Source: Rhizopus arrhizus (taxonomy: Eukaryota; Mucoromycota; Mucoromycetes; Mucorales; Rhizopodaceae). From it: 64,000 bases of DNA. Shown here one piece after another: positions 17,888 to 28,614 of the stretch. Positions within the stretch are counted from its first letter, which is position 1. Every line of letters starts with the position of its first letter. The notes below the pieces were generated by a model. The model was not told the DNA's origin, ran no database searches, and saw only the letters and a program-made list of their open reading frames with translations. Position numbers and translations under genes: made by a program. Location: the NCBI GenBank assembly GCA_024220505.1, contig JAKZZE010000002.1, positions 434,001-498,000 of the forward strand, read 5' to 3'.

Positions 17888-20800
17888 ATGAGTAATAAGT
17901 CTCAACACTTATGACTACGTATTGCTTCACTAAACTGCAATAGTTTAGTGAAGTCCAACAATACCAACAAACAATCAAAATTTATAAGATACTTACGTTC
18001 CTTAAACTTCGATATTATGACTTTTCAAGAAACTCATGTTTCTGATAATATACTTTCTTTGATCAATACACAATTCCAGGCTCAACACTCCTTATGGTCT
18101 CGACATTGTGGTATTGTCTCGTTCAGTCCTTCCTTCGTATTCTCAATCAATTTGACACCCGAGAACGATAGAACTATACTCACAAAGGTTACACATCCTC
18201 ACAACGCCTTTGCTCCTTTCTATGTTCTTGTTATATATGCTCCAGCCACCTCTGGTCAACACCGTTCACAGTTCTTTGATCAGCTATTTGACCTCTTACA
18301 TTCACCGACTCTGGATATTAACTTCGACCGTCTTGTTATTACTGGAGATTTTAACTATTCATACCAACGTTCTCACCTGTCTTCCCAAACTTCTCTACAA
18401 TGGGTTTCATTTTTAGATGATCATTTTTACAACGCATTACAGAAGGATGACCTACACGAGCTACCTACATTCCGACGCAATGACCATATATGTTCTACTA
18501 TCGATTATATATTCGTTAGTCAGTCTTGGTGCTCTAAGGTCACAGAAAGTAACATACACAAATTGGATGCCTCCTGGTCAGATCATTCACTTCTGTCGAT
18601 TACTTGTTGTATCGGTTCCTCCCCTTCTGGTCCCGGCCTTTGGCGTGGAAACCCCCTTCTCGCTCGAAACCCCGCTTACCAACAATATCTTCGCCAACAT
18701 CTAGAAGATATTATACCCAAGTTACCTTCTGAATGGTCTCCTGCAAAATCATGGGATCACATTAAACTTCAAGTTAAACAGCTCACACGCACTTTCGCAG
18801 TAGATTACACTAATTGGCGTACAAAAACCATCCGCAAACTACAAAGCAATCGAAATAAATTTTTGCGCAGTAAACCACCATTAGCTATTCGCTTACATCA
18901 ATTGCCTATTTTCGATCAACAAATTGCATCATTACAACAAGAACTTACTGATATCCTGGCTCTCAAAGCTAGTGTTCGCTGGCAGGAAGCAGGTGAAACT
19001 TCGATCAAGTATCTAAAAAGTATATATCGTAAACGTACAGTTGAACAACATATTACCACCTTACGATCTGACGACAATGAAGATCCGGTCGAAGGTATTG
19101 ATCAACTACTCCCCATCACCCAACAGTTTTACCAATCCTTGTATGATGCGGACCCTGTCGATGATCTTCAGCTCGATTCCTATCTCCAAGGTATTTCAGA
19201 TCTACCCCAAGTGACCTCTGCCCATTGTGATGTTCTTATGGTGCCAATCACTATTGACGAGATCATTCAAGAAACAGCACGCGTGCAAAATAAAATCAGC
19301 AGCCCAGGGGAAGATGGTCTTGGCTACGCCTTTCTGTACCAACTATTTCGCTACCCTCCTCTACAGGAATTGGTTTTAAAGGTATATAATCAAGCACATA
19401 ACTCCAGTATCTTTCCACATTCATGGCAAGAATTACGGGTAAGGCTGTTGGCAAAAAAGGGTGATTTAACGAATCTAAAAAATTGGCGACCTATCTCACT
19501 AATCAACTGTGATGCCAAAATTTATACCAGAGTTATCAACTCACGATTGCGGCAGGTAATACCATCCCTGATCAATCGATGTCAAACTGGGTTTATGCCG
19601 AATCGCTTTATCGCGGAAAATGGTCTCGTGCTTAATATTGTAATGGAACATGCTCGTAAGGACAATCGTCAGGAAATTGCTCTCCTTTTGGATCAAGAAA
19701 AAGCCTACGATCGGGTACACCCCTCTTACTTACGCTCAGTGCTACTAAAGTTCGGGTTCCCAACGGTACTTGTGAACTCTTTGATTGGGCTATTTTTTGG
19801 TAACCGGGTCCGGGTCAACATCAACGGACATCTCACCGAAGAAGTAACCCAATCCCGCGGCCTCCGTCAAGGGGATCCGCTGTCGCCTCTTCTGTTTAAT
19901 CTCGCACTAGAACCATTCCTAAGACATGTTTTACAAGACACTTCTTTGTTTGGATTCTCATTCCTTCCATTGCCAGCCGATCCAAATCCTCCTCCTGCTC
20001 TTAAAGTACTTGCTTATGCTGATGATGTTTGTGTCTTTCTATCTTCACCTGCAGATTTCCTACGTCTTCAACATCATCTACAGACCTACGGGCAAGTATC
20101 CAACGCTAAAGTCAACCTTTCAAAAACTGAAGCAATTTTTCTCAATGGAAAGAGTTCCAGCCAATGGCAGCAACTTCTTACACAGCACCAGATCCTCACA
20201 TGGCATGATCATACTAAATCACAGCCTCTCCGCTATCTTGGATTTCCGGTTATTCAATCTATTGCTCAGCGAAGATATGTAGAAGACCATCTGTTACAAA
20301 ATATCAAAACCCAATGCTCAATCTATTCTCAACGGCATCTCTCTCTTAGAGGCCGTGTGACTGTGACTAACACTCTACTGCTATCTAAATTGTGGTATTC
20401 CTTGAGAGTTATCTCACTGCCAAAATCCTTCTTTTGCCAGATTCGATCAACGATATATCAATTTATCTCGAAAGGCATCAAACCTGGTTTTCGATATGCT
20501 TTGTTTTGTCAACCGTTATCCAAGGGCGGGTTGGGTTTGTTAGACCCTCTTATCCAACACCGTAGCTTACAAGTCCGATGGCTCCGTTTGCTGTTTACTG
20601 ATGACTTTCAGAGCTCCTGTAGTCAAGTATATTTGAAGGATTTTATACGACGGTTCCACTCCTCGGGTACTTCCTCCTTATTGTCTTGTTTCTTTCCAGC
20701 TCTTCGTTCAACAACAGATGTGTCTTTTGGTTCTTTTATCCCTGCACTTTATACCACTATGGATTCTTTTCTGAGTAATGGCATGTCTGAAGTTCAATGC

Positions 20801-21649
20801 AATCCATCCACTCTGTTATGCCTACCCATTTGCTCGCTTTTCTCGGAAATCCCTGATGGTCATTGGTTACGAAGTCCTCACCGCTTCAAATCACAGGCAA
20901 GACACTATTTTACATACGATCAGTCACTCCAAAGGATACGGCCTATGTTGGCGTCAGACTCACCACCTCATCCTCGATTATCAGCCCGATTACTACGAGA
21001 TCTACAAAATCGTACCGTCAAACTGAATGAGATGACTTGGCAGGTCATATTGAATACATCTACTGAGCCAGGTAGTGTGACAGACTATCCTTTTGTCACA
21101 TGGCTCACAAGATCATTGGAATGGGTTTCTTTTTGTCCTCGAGTATACCGTCAGACTCAGCTCGATTCTATACTTCCTTGTCCGGCTCCTACCATACCGC
21201 CTGATGGTTGGTTGCGTTTCTGGAACCTCACTATTCTGCCTGAAGCAAGATCGTTCTCTTTTCGCTTCATCCACGGAAAATTGCATAGTCAATCATCTGT
21301 AGCCCGTTTCAATCCTGATGTCAGTGCTACATGCAAGTTCTGCAATGTACCTTCCGAGGATATATCTCATCTTCTCGTGGAATGTCCTCATAAATGGTCC
21401 ATTTGGCAAGAAGCTCTGTCTCGTTTTGCACCTCATCTCGAGTTTCAATCAACTGATATCCTTAACCTTTTATTGCATCACACGCGCTTCGATTATATTG
21501 ACAACACAACTCTGCTTCGTCTTAGTTATTATATCCTTTTATTTTTATGGCGTGCACATTGGCGATACATCTTTGATAATGTTCCTCTCTTACCTGAACG
21601 TATTGTCACAACAGCTTTTGAAAAAATTGGGATGCTCAGTCTTCACTAA
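17888..21649 (+). CDS. LINE ORF2: APE-type endonuclease plus reverse transcriptase, with an early in-frame TGA
   Basis: Target-primed reverse transcription enzyme. The N-terminal endonuclease reads LRIASLNCNSL, FDIMTFQETHV (catalytic Glu), VITGDFNYS and ASWSDHSLLSI. The RT reads NWRPISLINCDAKIYTRVIN, LLDQEKAYDRVHPSYL, RGLRQGDPLSPLLFNLALEP and LAYADDVCVFL (catalytic YADD, near residue 690 counted from 17948). A C-terminal CKFCNVPSEDISHLLVECPH zinc-like motif lies near residue 1130. The frame is open from 17915 to TAA 21647-21649. Its only upstream ATG (17888) reaches a TGA at 17912-17914 after eight codons. So either translation starts without AUG, or the stop is bypassed, or this copy carries one knock-out mutation. 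Confidence 0.88.
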
Positions 21650-21749
21650 AAGTACACCACTCAATACGACGTGTGACTTATTTTAACCTTTTTTTATTTT
21701 ATAATTGTTTATTCAATAAAAGAAATTTAATATCTACAAAAAAAAAAAA

Positions 21750-21762
21750 AATGTATGATCTG
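21750..21762 (+). repeat. Right target-site duplication of the LINE
   Basis: AATGTATGATCTG, the copy of 16514-16526. The pre-insertion site would have read ...TTATCCT-AATGTATGATCTG-TCGATAG.... Confidence 0.9.
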
Positions 21763-22421
21763 TCGATAGAGATGTTAATATTGGCCTTATGTATTTTTTA
21801 AAGAATAACGGTGGTCCCATTTAAATTGTAGATGTATAACGGAGTGGCTAGCAGCTAATGAAAAGTATAAAAGGGCTACAAGTTTTTATTGAATAAACAA
21901 TGTACAATCTTCTCTTTTTTTTTTTTTTTTTTTTTTTTTACACTTACTTTACGCCTTTAAAGTCAATACTAGTTCTCTTTTTCCTTGTTACTGTTTTAAA
22001 TTTCAAGCTATTCAAGGTAAAGCATAATCAGGGGAAAATCATATCAGAAAACTTTAGCTTTTTTAAACCGTAGTCCAAACAGTGTTTGGTCTGAACCGTC
22101 AAGGACAGGACTCTCTATGTGCACCCTGTGTCTTTGGCTTCATCCTCTTATGCAATGTTATAATAGAATAAGCATGTCCTGGGACATATTCTTCAAACAT
22201 CAGTATATTTTTAATTGCTGTTGTCGTCATTTGTTTAATTACTACTCATTTCATTAGTTTTGCAGCTCTAGAGGGCTTGCTAGTAGCAAAAATGTGTTTC
22301 TCGTAAAAATAAAAAGATAGTAAAACTTAACGAGACTGAAAAAGGTTGTATTCTTATTTAATATCATTGTATTTAGTATTTATATCCTTTCCAAGATATT
22401 TTAATTCGTTATAACTGTAGA
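21763..22421. other. Intergenic region between the LINE and the chromovirus
   Basis: AT-rich, with a poly(T) run of about 25 near 21915-21939. No gene was recognised. Confidence 0.5.
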
Positions 22422-22426
22422 CTTAG
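22422..22426. repeat. Left 5-bp target-site duplication of the chromovirus (CTTAG)
   Basis: CTTAG precedes the left LTR and recurs at 28380-28384 after the right LTR. Five bases is typical of Ty3/Gypsy integrase. Confidence 0.88.
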
Positions 22427-22841
22427 TGATTTATCCAAGAATAGAAAGGAACAAGAGAGGACGAGACTCGATAAAGAGATTGTTTTATTTAATAAGAAAA
22501 TGATACTCTATTTATACTTTTCATACACGGATAATATTTCATGTCATGGATTAATAATTAATGAGTATGATATAACTGATGACAAATAGATAATGGTTAC
22601 GTGTTCTTCCATTGTTATCTTTGTCACCATAAGCATTTATCCATAGAATACTCGTATATGATTGACTGCGATTGACTGTGATTTAGTTCCTGGATTTAAT
22701 ATAATTTAACCGTGCAATTACGCAGCATCTTATCCTTAATGAAGATTATCCGAATTAACCTGTAGCCTATCTATTGGATATATTTTACATGTAGCTTATT
22801 AATACTGTTTTCATATCGAGTTATGAATGATGGATACATCA
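22427..22841 (-). repeat. 3' LTR of the chromovirus (415 bp)
   Basis: Starts TGATTTATCC and ends GATACATCA on the + strand, so both ends carry TG...CA. Read along it, the sequence matches 27965-28379 at every position I compared. Confidence 0.95.
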
Positions 22842-22862
22842 TTGCCCCCTTCCAGGTTGGAA
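22842..22862 (-). other. Polypurine tract of the chromovirus
   Basis: On the element strand GGAAGGGGGCAA lies directly before the 3' LTR. It is the only purine-rich block there and would prime plus-strand DNA synthesis. Confidence 0.75.
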
Positions 22863-23047
22863 CAACCGATGAGCATCATGAATAACGAAGAGTACAGAGA
22901 TCATATCCAATATGATTGCGTAGGCTGTTTATATTAAAGACGTAAGTGTAGAGGAAAGAGAGAGTATGCTCTTCTGGTATATAATCGATAAAAACCCAAA
23001 AAACCTGTTGAGGAAAAAAGTAATGGGAAAAGATCATATTCAGTTCG

Positions 23048-26000
23048 TTACTTTGTCTTGTTTCGTTTGTTAAAATTATTAGTCTTGGTTGGAACATTGG
23101 TATGAGATGAGCGTTTACGTTTGCCAATGTTATTATTGACGTTACGTCTTGCCCAGTACTGTTCTATCATACTCATGTCATCAAAACTTGAGGCAGGTTC
23201 CCAGGTATCATATTCTGGAGGATAACCTTTCCATCTTACTAGGTATTTATAATTACTAGTGTTATTTCCTTTATGTTGGATAATTGCCTGCACATCGTAC
23301 TGTTGTTGGTCAGCGCGATTATTAACAACGTTGTCTGTAGAGATGAGTTTGATGTGCGAGGTAGGTACGTCGCGCGATAATAATGTACCTGTTTTATCCG
23401 TCAAAATGTAGCTACCATTTTTTGTGACTCCATGTACGACAAAGGGGCCCTCGTACCTTGGGTCAGTTTTACTATTTCTATTCACATTTTTTATCATAAC
23501 TTCGCTATTAGTAGGAAATTGTTGATTTACAATGCGGTGCTTCTTTGTAAAATACTCGTTGTCAGTTCTTTGAGTAGTCATAATACGGTTACGTATAGCA
23601 GGGATTACTATGTTGTTCATATTGTCTAATTTATTTTCTAGTGCTTTAGCATACTGCTGACTAGAGTTAGGTATTGAGGATTGTGCATTGGAATAATCCT
23701 GAAATTCATTTGGTTGTCTATTATACATAAGCACAAATGGTCTGGAATGATGTAATCTAGAATATTTGCAATTCATAGCATATTGAATACTAGGAAGGAA
23801 AAGATTCCACTCGTCTTTCTTGCCTTGTAATCTTTTAACAAGAGCTCGTTTGGCTATTCCAACAAACGATTCGTTAGTCGAATTACCCAATGGGTTATAA
23901 GGCAGTGAAAGTCTATGGTCAATACCACAGGTTTCCATTAATGAATTAAATATTTCATTAGTGAATTCTGTACCGTTATCTGAACTAAGCTTTTTGGGCC
24001 AACCAAAAGTGCAAAAGATATCTCTAAGTTCATTAGCTATGGATACTGCAGTTTTATCCATTAATGGTCTTAGAATTGTAAATCTTGTGAAGAGATCAAC
24101 TAGGACTAAAATGAAATTATGTCCTTCTGTTGATGTAATGTTCAGGGTACCGAGGTCAATACAGACGTGATCAAAAGGACCATCTGGTAGAATACTACGG
24201 GGAGGGTGATACCCGTGTTTGCCAATATTAAATTGTTGACATTCAGGACAATTGGATACTAGCTGCAATGCATCTTTTTTAATATTAATCCAGTGCAAAT
24301 TATCATTGTGGATTGTCTTTACAATAGCATCAGCCCCAAAGTGTCCAAGTAGATGTGCCTTTAATAATAGGTTATGACGTTCCTCTTCTGGTGGTGTCAT
24401 GTAGTCTACTAGTTGTACAGCTCTTTGTTTTATGTTTGTACTGTTGTCTGTAGTACGTTTGCTCTGTGACTTTGTATTTTTATTTTTTATGGAAAGTTGC
24501 TGAGGATTATTATCTCCCCCCAGTCTTTTTTCCGTATCGTCTGAAAAAAGACGAGAAAGTGAATCCGGCAACACATTTTCAATTCCTGGACGATGGATTA
24601 CTTTGAATGTATAGTTGAAAATAGTTTCGAACCAATTCAGCATCATGGGATTAGGAATGTTTTGTGTGCCAAGATAGACCAAACTTTTATGATCAGTATA
24701 CAGCGTGAATTGAGATCCATACAACCACTTGTGAAATCTTTCAAAAAGATAACAGATGGCTAACAGCTCTCGTTTAGTTGTCGAGTAGTTCATTTCTGAC
24801 TTCGACAGTGCTCTTGCTGCGAATCCAATATAGCGAGTTTTATCGTCAATAATTTGATAAAGTACACCGCCAATTCCTGTGTTGCTAGCATCTGTAGCTA
24901 GCTGTAATTCATGACGCATGTCAGGTATAGACAGAACAGGAGCATTAGATAAGGCTGTCTGTATATTTCGAAAAGCCTGTAGATATTTGTCAGTCCAAAT
25001 GTGTTCCAATGAACCTTCGTTACGTAGTTTATCTAACGGTGCGGTCATGGTAGAGAAATTTGGGAGATGACTTCGAAAATAATTAGCGAGGCCTAGAAAG
25101 CGTTGTATATCTTTTCCAGTTTTTGGTATTGGCCATGCTAAAGCATTTGCAACCTTTCTGCTATCCAATGAGAGACTATTGTGACTAATAGTGAAGCCTA
25201 GGATGTTTACCGAAGTTTGCATAAAGTGACATTTATCAACGTTAAGAATAAATTTAGCTGATGTAAGTCGTTCGATGACAGTAGTTACGCATTTGATATG
25301 TTCCTCAATATCGGGTCCAGTACCGATAGTTAAATCATCAATGAAACATGTAACGTATGGCAAGTCATGTAAGAGGGTAGTTAGCACACGTTGAAAGTGA
25401 TTTGGTATAGGGGTCAAACCGAATGGTGCTCTACAAAATTGATATTGTTGACCGTTAAATGTAAAAGCTGTAAGGGCTCTATGCTCATCAGCTAGAGGTA
25501 ACCGATGAAAAGCTTGTTTGAGGTCAAGTACTGTAAATAGTGTCGCAGCACTCATTTTTTGATGCAACTCAGCTATCAATGGTAATTGAAAGCGGTCGGT
25601 ACGATCTTTAATGAGTATTGCATTGATATGTCTGGGGTCTATACACACCCGTACATCGTCACTATAATTACCATTAGCATCCTTCTTACGTACAGTCAAC
25701 AAAGGAGAGTTAAATGCAGTATTAGGAGGGGCTATTTCAATTACACCATCTGCTAACCATTTGTCAACCTGTTCTTGTACTTTAGGCTGGATTGACAGTG
25801 CAATAGGATACTGCCGTCTATAAGTGGTTTTACCTGGTTCAGTTTCCAAGCGAACTATCGCTTCAGGTAGAGGACATGCAGACGTGCTAGGGATCTTAGC
25901 ATTGGCGCTCAAATATGGCTGTAATGCGTCCATAAGTTGTTCACGCTGTTGGTGAGTACCAGCGGGTGACTTATTAGGTTTGATAGGTGAAGGGTCTATT

Positions 26001-27976
26001 GGATCAGGTATTGTAGAGATATTAGGACTATCCCACGTAACAGCTAAACCTGTCAAGTTAATGTTTAACTTAGGCATAAGATCTGTACCAATACAAATAG
26101 GTATATCCTTATCAAACTTAAAAATTTCAAATTCATGTAAGACATTGATTCCGTTATAAAATACTTTTATTTGATCTGTAATAGCAGTTCTAGGTACCAA
26201 GGTATTCAAACTAGCTAATTGTAATTTTCCTGAAACAGGAAAAGTTCTAACGTTTATAATTTTTGCTAGGTCAGGAGAGATCGTAGAAGTATTACACCCA
26301 GTATCAACCAAAGCCCAAGTACGGACATTTTCTATAGTGATGGGTACAAAAAAGGAATCAGTACGTTTGTTATTAAAACTGTGAAGTTTTGTATTAAACG
26401 GTTGCAACTTACATAATGATGAGTAGTAGTGGATGTCCTTGACGGCTTCATCGTCAAGATCCTGTTCTTCATCGTGGCTTTGTTGGTTGGCAGGGTTATA
26501 TTTAGAAGCCTTTGTACCCATTGGTTTATCTTCACTGCCAGTCAACTGAAGTGAGCGGAATGCCCTGGTTATGGTAGGTGCAGTAGAGGAGGAGGAAGAG
26601 GCAGAACCAGCAGAAAGAGGTTGATTCCTTTTAGGGCAAACATTTAAATGCTCCCTAGTAAAAGGAGCGTTGCATTTAAAGCAACGCTTGCTAGATGTCT
26701 CTTTGTTCATATTGCCAGCAATTCCGAGTTCCTGAGCCTTTTTACAACGATCTGTTGTGTGGTTGCACTTTCCATGGATGATACAAGTCCTTCCATCCGT
26801 ACGGTGGTTTCTTTTATGAATACCACTGGGAGGGTTCAACCCGTTGACTTGAGAGGGTTGGTTATTGAATTTTTTAGTTGACATATGGGGCAAGGTCTGT
26901 TGTTTCGTATGAAACTTTCTTGCGATACTAGAAAGGAGGTTTATGTCATTCCTTGCCTCCTGATCAAGACTGACGATGGCCATGTTGACATGATTTTGGA
27001 GGCTACTAGTGAGGGAGTTCACAAACAAAATAGCCAAAAAATCATCAGCTACGGGAGTGGCTTCACGCTTGAGTTTCAAAAAGCGGTCAGTGTATTTTTC
27101 CACAGACTCATCAGGCTGCATACTGATGGTTAACAGCTCTCTTGAGGCGTGGGCTTGGGCCTCAGTGGATTCGATGCCATATTTCAAGGTTAATTGTTCC
27201 TTGAATATGGTCCAAGATAAATTCTTCTTTACCCGTAATTCATCATACCAAGAACGTTGAGTATGGGTAAGTGAGAAAGGGATGAGGCGCTGCCAATGCA
27301 CCTGTACATCCAAGCGGTACGCAAAGAGGATATCCTCAAAACGTCGGATACAGTCAGCAATGTCTTTAAAGACGGGCAATGCTGAGTTCTCTACATTACC
27401 AGTGTACTGAAACAAAGGTAAGTTTTGAGGAACCACTGTAGGTTGACTGTTAGAACCGTTAATGGCAGAGCCATTGGTTTGTATAGTCAAGTTATTAGCC
27501 ATTTTTGCTTGCAAGTCCAACAAGGAGGCCAAGATGGTAGACTTGGTCGTATATTCGCGGGAAAGGTTAGCAAGTTGCTTTCCTGTAAGCTCTTGACCCG
27601 TGATAGCCGCAGCAATTTGTTCTACCTGTTTCGTCAAAGTCTGGACGGTAGCCGTCAAATTACGACTACCCGAGACCTGAGAAGGTGGTGCTGCGCCACT
27701 GCCCTTGACACCAGCGAGTGGAGAGGCCATAGCCCTGGGTTCAACTTCTTCCATCTCTATATCTTCTGTAATAGAGTTTGGAGATCCAGTAAGAGGAAGT
27801 TCGATCCCATTAACCATGGAGGGCTTTTCAAGTCTAGGACCAATGAAAGCAGGGTCACTTTCAGAAAGAAGGGTTTCTTCGTTGTAAGCCAAAAGATTAG
27901 AGTTGATAGACATGTTTGAGAATAGCGTAGTAATAATAGAGTAAAGAGAATTCGTCAAAAAAAATGATTTATCCAA
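23048..27976 (-). CDS. Chromovirus Gag-Pol polyprotein, 1642 aa in one frame
   Basis: A single frame with domains in order. Gag has an atypical knuckle CFKCNAPFTREHLNVC (CX2CX7HX3C). Protease has ALVDTGCNTSTIS near residue 556. RT has LDLKQAFHRLPLADEHRALT and active-site FIDDLTIG near 877 (FIDD rather than YxDD). RNase H has LATDASNTGIGGVLY near 1030. Integrase has the H-H-C-C zinc region HLLGHFGADAI to NCPECQQFN near 1220, then the Asp in HVCIDLGTLN, SDNGTEFTNEIF and Glu in GNSTNESFVG. The chromodomain YKYLVRWKGYPPEYDTWEP lies near 1580. The first ATG (27976) is in the last 12 bases of the 5' LTR; the next (27913, MSINSNLLAYN) may be the real start. Fusing gag and pol in one frame is known in Tf1-like chromoviruses. 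Confidence 0.95.
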   Translation of the reverse strand: MDKSFFLTNSLYSIITTLFSNMSINSNLLAYNEETLLSESDPAFIGPRLEKPSMVNGIELPLTGSPNSITEDIEMEEVEPRAMASPLAGVKGSGAAPPSQVSGSRNLTATVQTLTKQVEQIAAAITGQELTGKQLANLSREYTTKSTILASLLDLQAKMANNLTIQTNGSAINGSNSQPTVVPQNLPLFQYTGNVENSALPVFKDIADCIRRFEDILFAYRLDVQVHWQRLIPFSLTHTQRSWYDELRVKKNLSWTIFKEQLTLKYGIESTEAQAHASRELLTISMQPDESVEKYTDRFLKLKREATPVADDFLAILFVNSLTSSLQNHVNMAIVSLDQEARNDINLLSSIARKFHTKQQTLPHMSTKKFNNQPSQVNGLNPPSGIHKRNHRTDGRTCIIHGKCNHTTDRCKKAQELGIAGNMNKETSSKRCFKCNAPFTREHLNVCPKRNQPLSAGSASSSSSTAPTITRAFRSLQLTGSEDKPMGTKASKYNPANQQSHDEEQDLDDEAVKDIHYYSSLCKLQPFNTKLHSFNNKRTDSFFVPITIENVRTWALVDTGCNTSTISPDLAKIINVRTFPVSGKLQLASLNTLVPRTAITDQIKVFYNGINVLHEFEIFKFDKDIPICIGTDLMPKLNINLTGLAVTWDSPNISTIPDPIDPSPIKPNKSPAGTHQQREQLMDALQPYLSANAKIPSTSACPLPEAIVRLETEPGKTTYRRQYPIALSIQPKVQEQVDKWLADGVIEIAPPNTAFNSPLLTVRKKDANGNYSDDVRVCIDPRHINAILIKDRTDRFQLPLIAELHQKMSAATLFTVLDLKQAFHRLPLADEHRALTAFTFNGQQYQFCRAPFGLTPIPNHFQRVLTTLLHDLPYVTCFIDDLTIGTGPDIEEHIKCVTTVIERLTSAKFILNVDKCHFMQTSVNILGFTISHNSLSLDSRKVANALAWPIPKTGKDIQRFLGLANYFRSHLPNFSTMTAPLDKLRNEGSLEHIWTDKYLQAFRNIQTALSNAPVLSIPDMRHELQLATDASNTGIGGVLYQIIDDKTRYIGFAARALSKSEMNYSTTKRELLAICYLFERFHKWLYGSQFTLYTDHKSLVYLGTQNIPNPMMLNWFETIFNYTFKVIHRPGIENVLPDSLSRLFSDDTEKRLGGDNNPQQLSIKNKNTKSQSKRTTDNSTNIKQRAVQLVDYMTPPEEERHNLLLKAHLLGHFGADAIVKTIHNDNLHWINIKKDALQLVSNCPECQQFNIGKHGYHPPRSILPDGPFDHVCIDLGTLNITSTEGHNFILVLVDLFTRFTILRPLMDKTAVSIANELRDIFCTFGWPKKLSSDNGTEFTNEIFNSLMETCGIDHRLSLPYNPLGNSTNESFVGIAKRALVKRLQGKKDEWNLFLPSIQYAMNCKYSRLHHSRPFVLMYNRQPNEFQDYSNAQSSIPNSSQQYAKALENKLDNMNNIVIPAIRNRIMTTQRTDNEYFTKKHRIVNQQFPTNSEVMIKNVNRNSKTDPRYEGPFVVHGVTKNGSYILTDKTGTLLSRDVPTSHIKLISTDNVVNNRADQQQYDVQAIIQHKGNNTSNYKYLVRWKGYPPEYDTWEPASSFDDMSMIEQYWARRNVNNNIGKRKRSSHTNVPTKTNNFNKRNKTK

Positions 27977-28379
27977 GAATAGAAAGGAACAAGAGAGGAC
28001 GAGACTCGATAAAGAGATTGTTTTATTTAATAAGAAAATGATACTCTATTTATACTTTTCATACACGGATAATATTTCATGTCATGGATTAATAATTAAT
28101 GAGTATGATATAACTGATGACAAATAGATAATGGTTACGTGTTCTTCCATTGTTATCTTTGTCACCATAAGCATTTATCCATAGAATACTCGTATATGAT
28201 TGACTGCGATTGACTGTGATTTAGTTCCTGGATTTAATATAATTTAACCGTGCAATTACGCAGCATCTTATCCTTAATGAAGATTATCCGAATTAACCTG
28301 TAGCCTATCTATTGGATATATTTTACATGTAGCTTATTAATACTGTTTTCATATCGAGTTATGAATGATGGATACATCA
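27965..28379 (-). repeat. 5' LTR of the chromovirus (415 bp)
   Basis: On the element strand it carries a TATA-like AGTATAAATAGAG and then AATAAA about 25 bases farther on, the expected start and poly(A) signals of U3/R. Its final 12 bases (ATGGATAAATCA) form the first codons of the long gag-pol frame. Confidence 0.95.
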
Positions 28380-28384
28380 CTTAG
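28380..28384. repeat. Right 5-bp target-site duplication (CTTAG)
   Basis: Matches 22422-22426. Confidence 0.88.
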
Positions 28385-28577
28385 TATGAAGATCTTTTTC
28401 TGGTTATGCAAGTAGACTGTTTATAATTATTTCAGAAATTGACCTATTTTTCCTATGTGGAGAAGAGAATTGTAATAAATCTTTGTGTAAAGCATTCACT
28501 ACTCTGATTTTTTAGCTTGAATATGACAATGCCTTAGCTTCGAGAAATATTTAAATTAATTATATAGCGAGTTTGAT

Positions 28578-28614
<37 letters not shown>

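Larger units (their letters stand above)
16527..21749 (+). mobile_element. Non-LTR (LINE) retrotransposon, nearly complete, with target-site duplication and poly(A) tail
   Basis: The boundaries are fixed by the 13-bp target-site duplication. The element starts with CATCATGG, so ORF1's ATG (16531) is only four bases inside. It carries ORF1 with zinc knuckles and ORF2 with endonuclease and reverse transcriptase, and ends with AATAAA (21715) and a 14-base A run (21737-21750). The very short 5' leader means either a slight 5' truncation or a family with a minimal leader. Base use inside (more G+C and C-rich codons) differs from the AT-rich flanks, as expected of a recent insertion. It lies 188 bp from tRNA-Lys. 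The architecture is Tad/L1-like; the exact clade cannot be set by eye. Confidence 0.93.
22427..28379 (-). mobile_element. Ty3/Gypsy chromovirus, full length (5.95 kb)
   Basis: A complete LTR retrotransposon with two 415-bp LTRs, one long uninterrupted gag-pol frame, a polypurine tract and a 5-bp target-site duplication. Transcription runs on the minus strand, from the LTR at 27965-28379 towards 22427. The two LTRs look identical when read side by side, and the frame has no breaks, so insertion is probably very recent and the copy may be active. The C-terminal chromodomain places it among chromoviruses. Confidence 0.96.

Noticed and set aside
17888..17914. Short peptide gene between LINE ORF1 and ORF2
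   Set aside because: The eight-codon frame ending in TGA is in the same frame as ORF2 and is better explained as its interrupted start.
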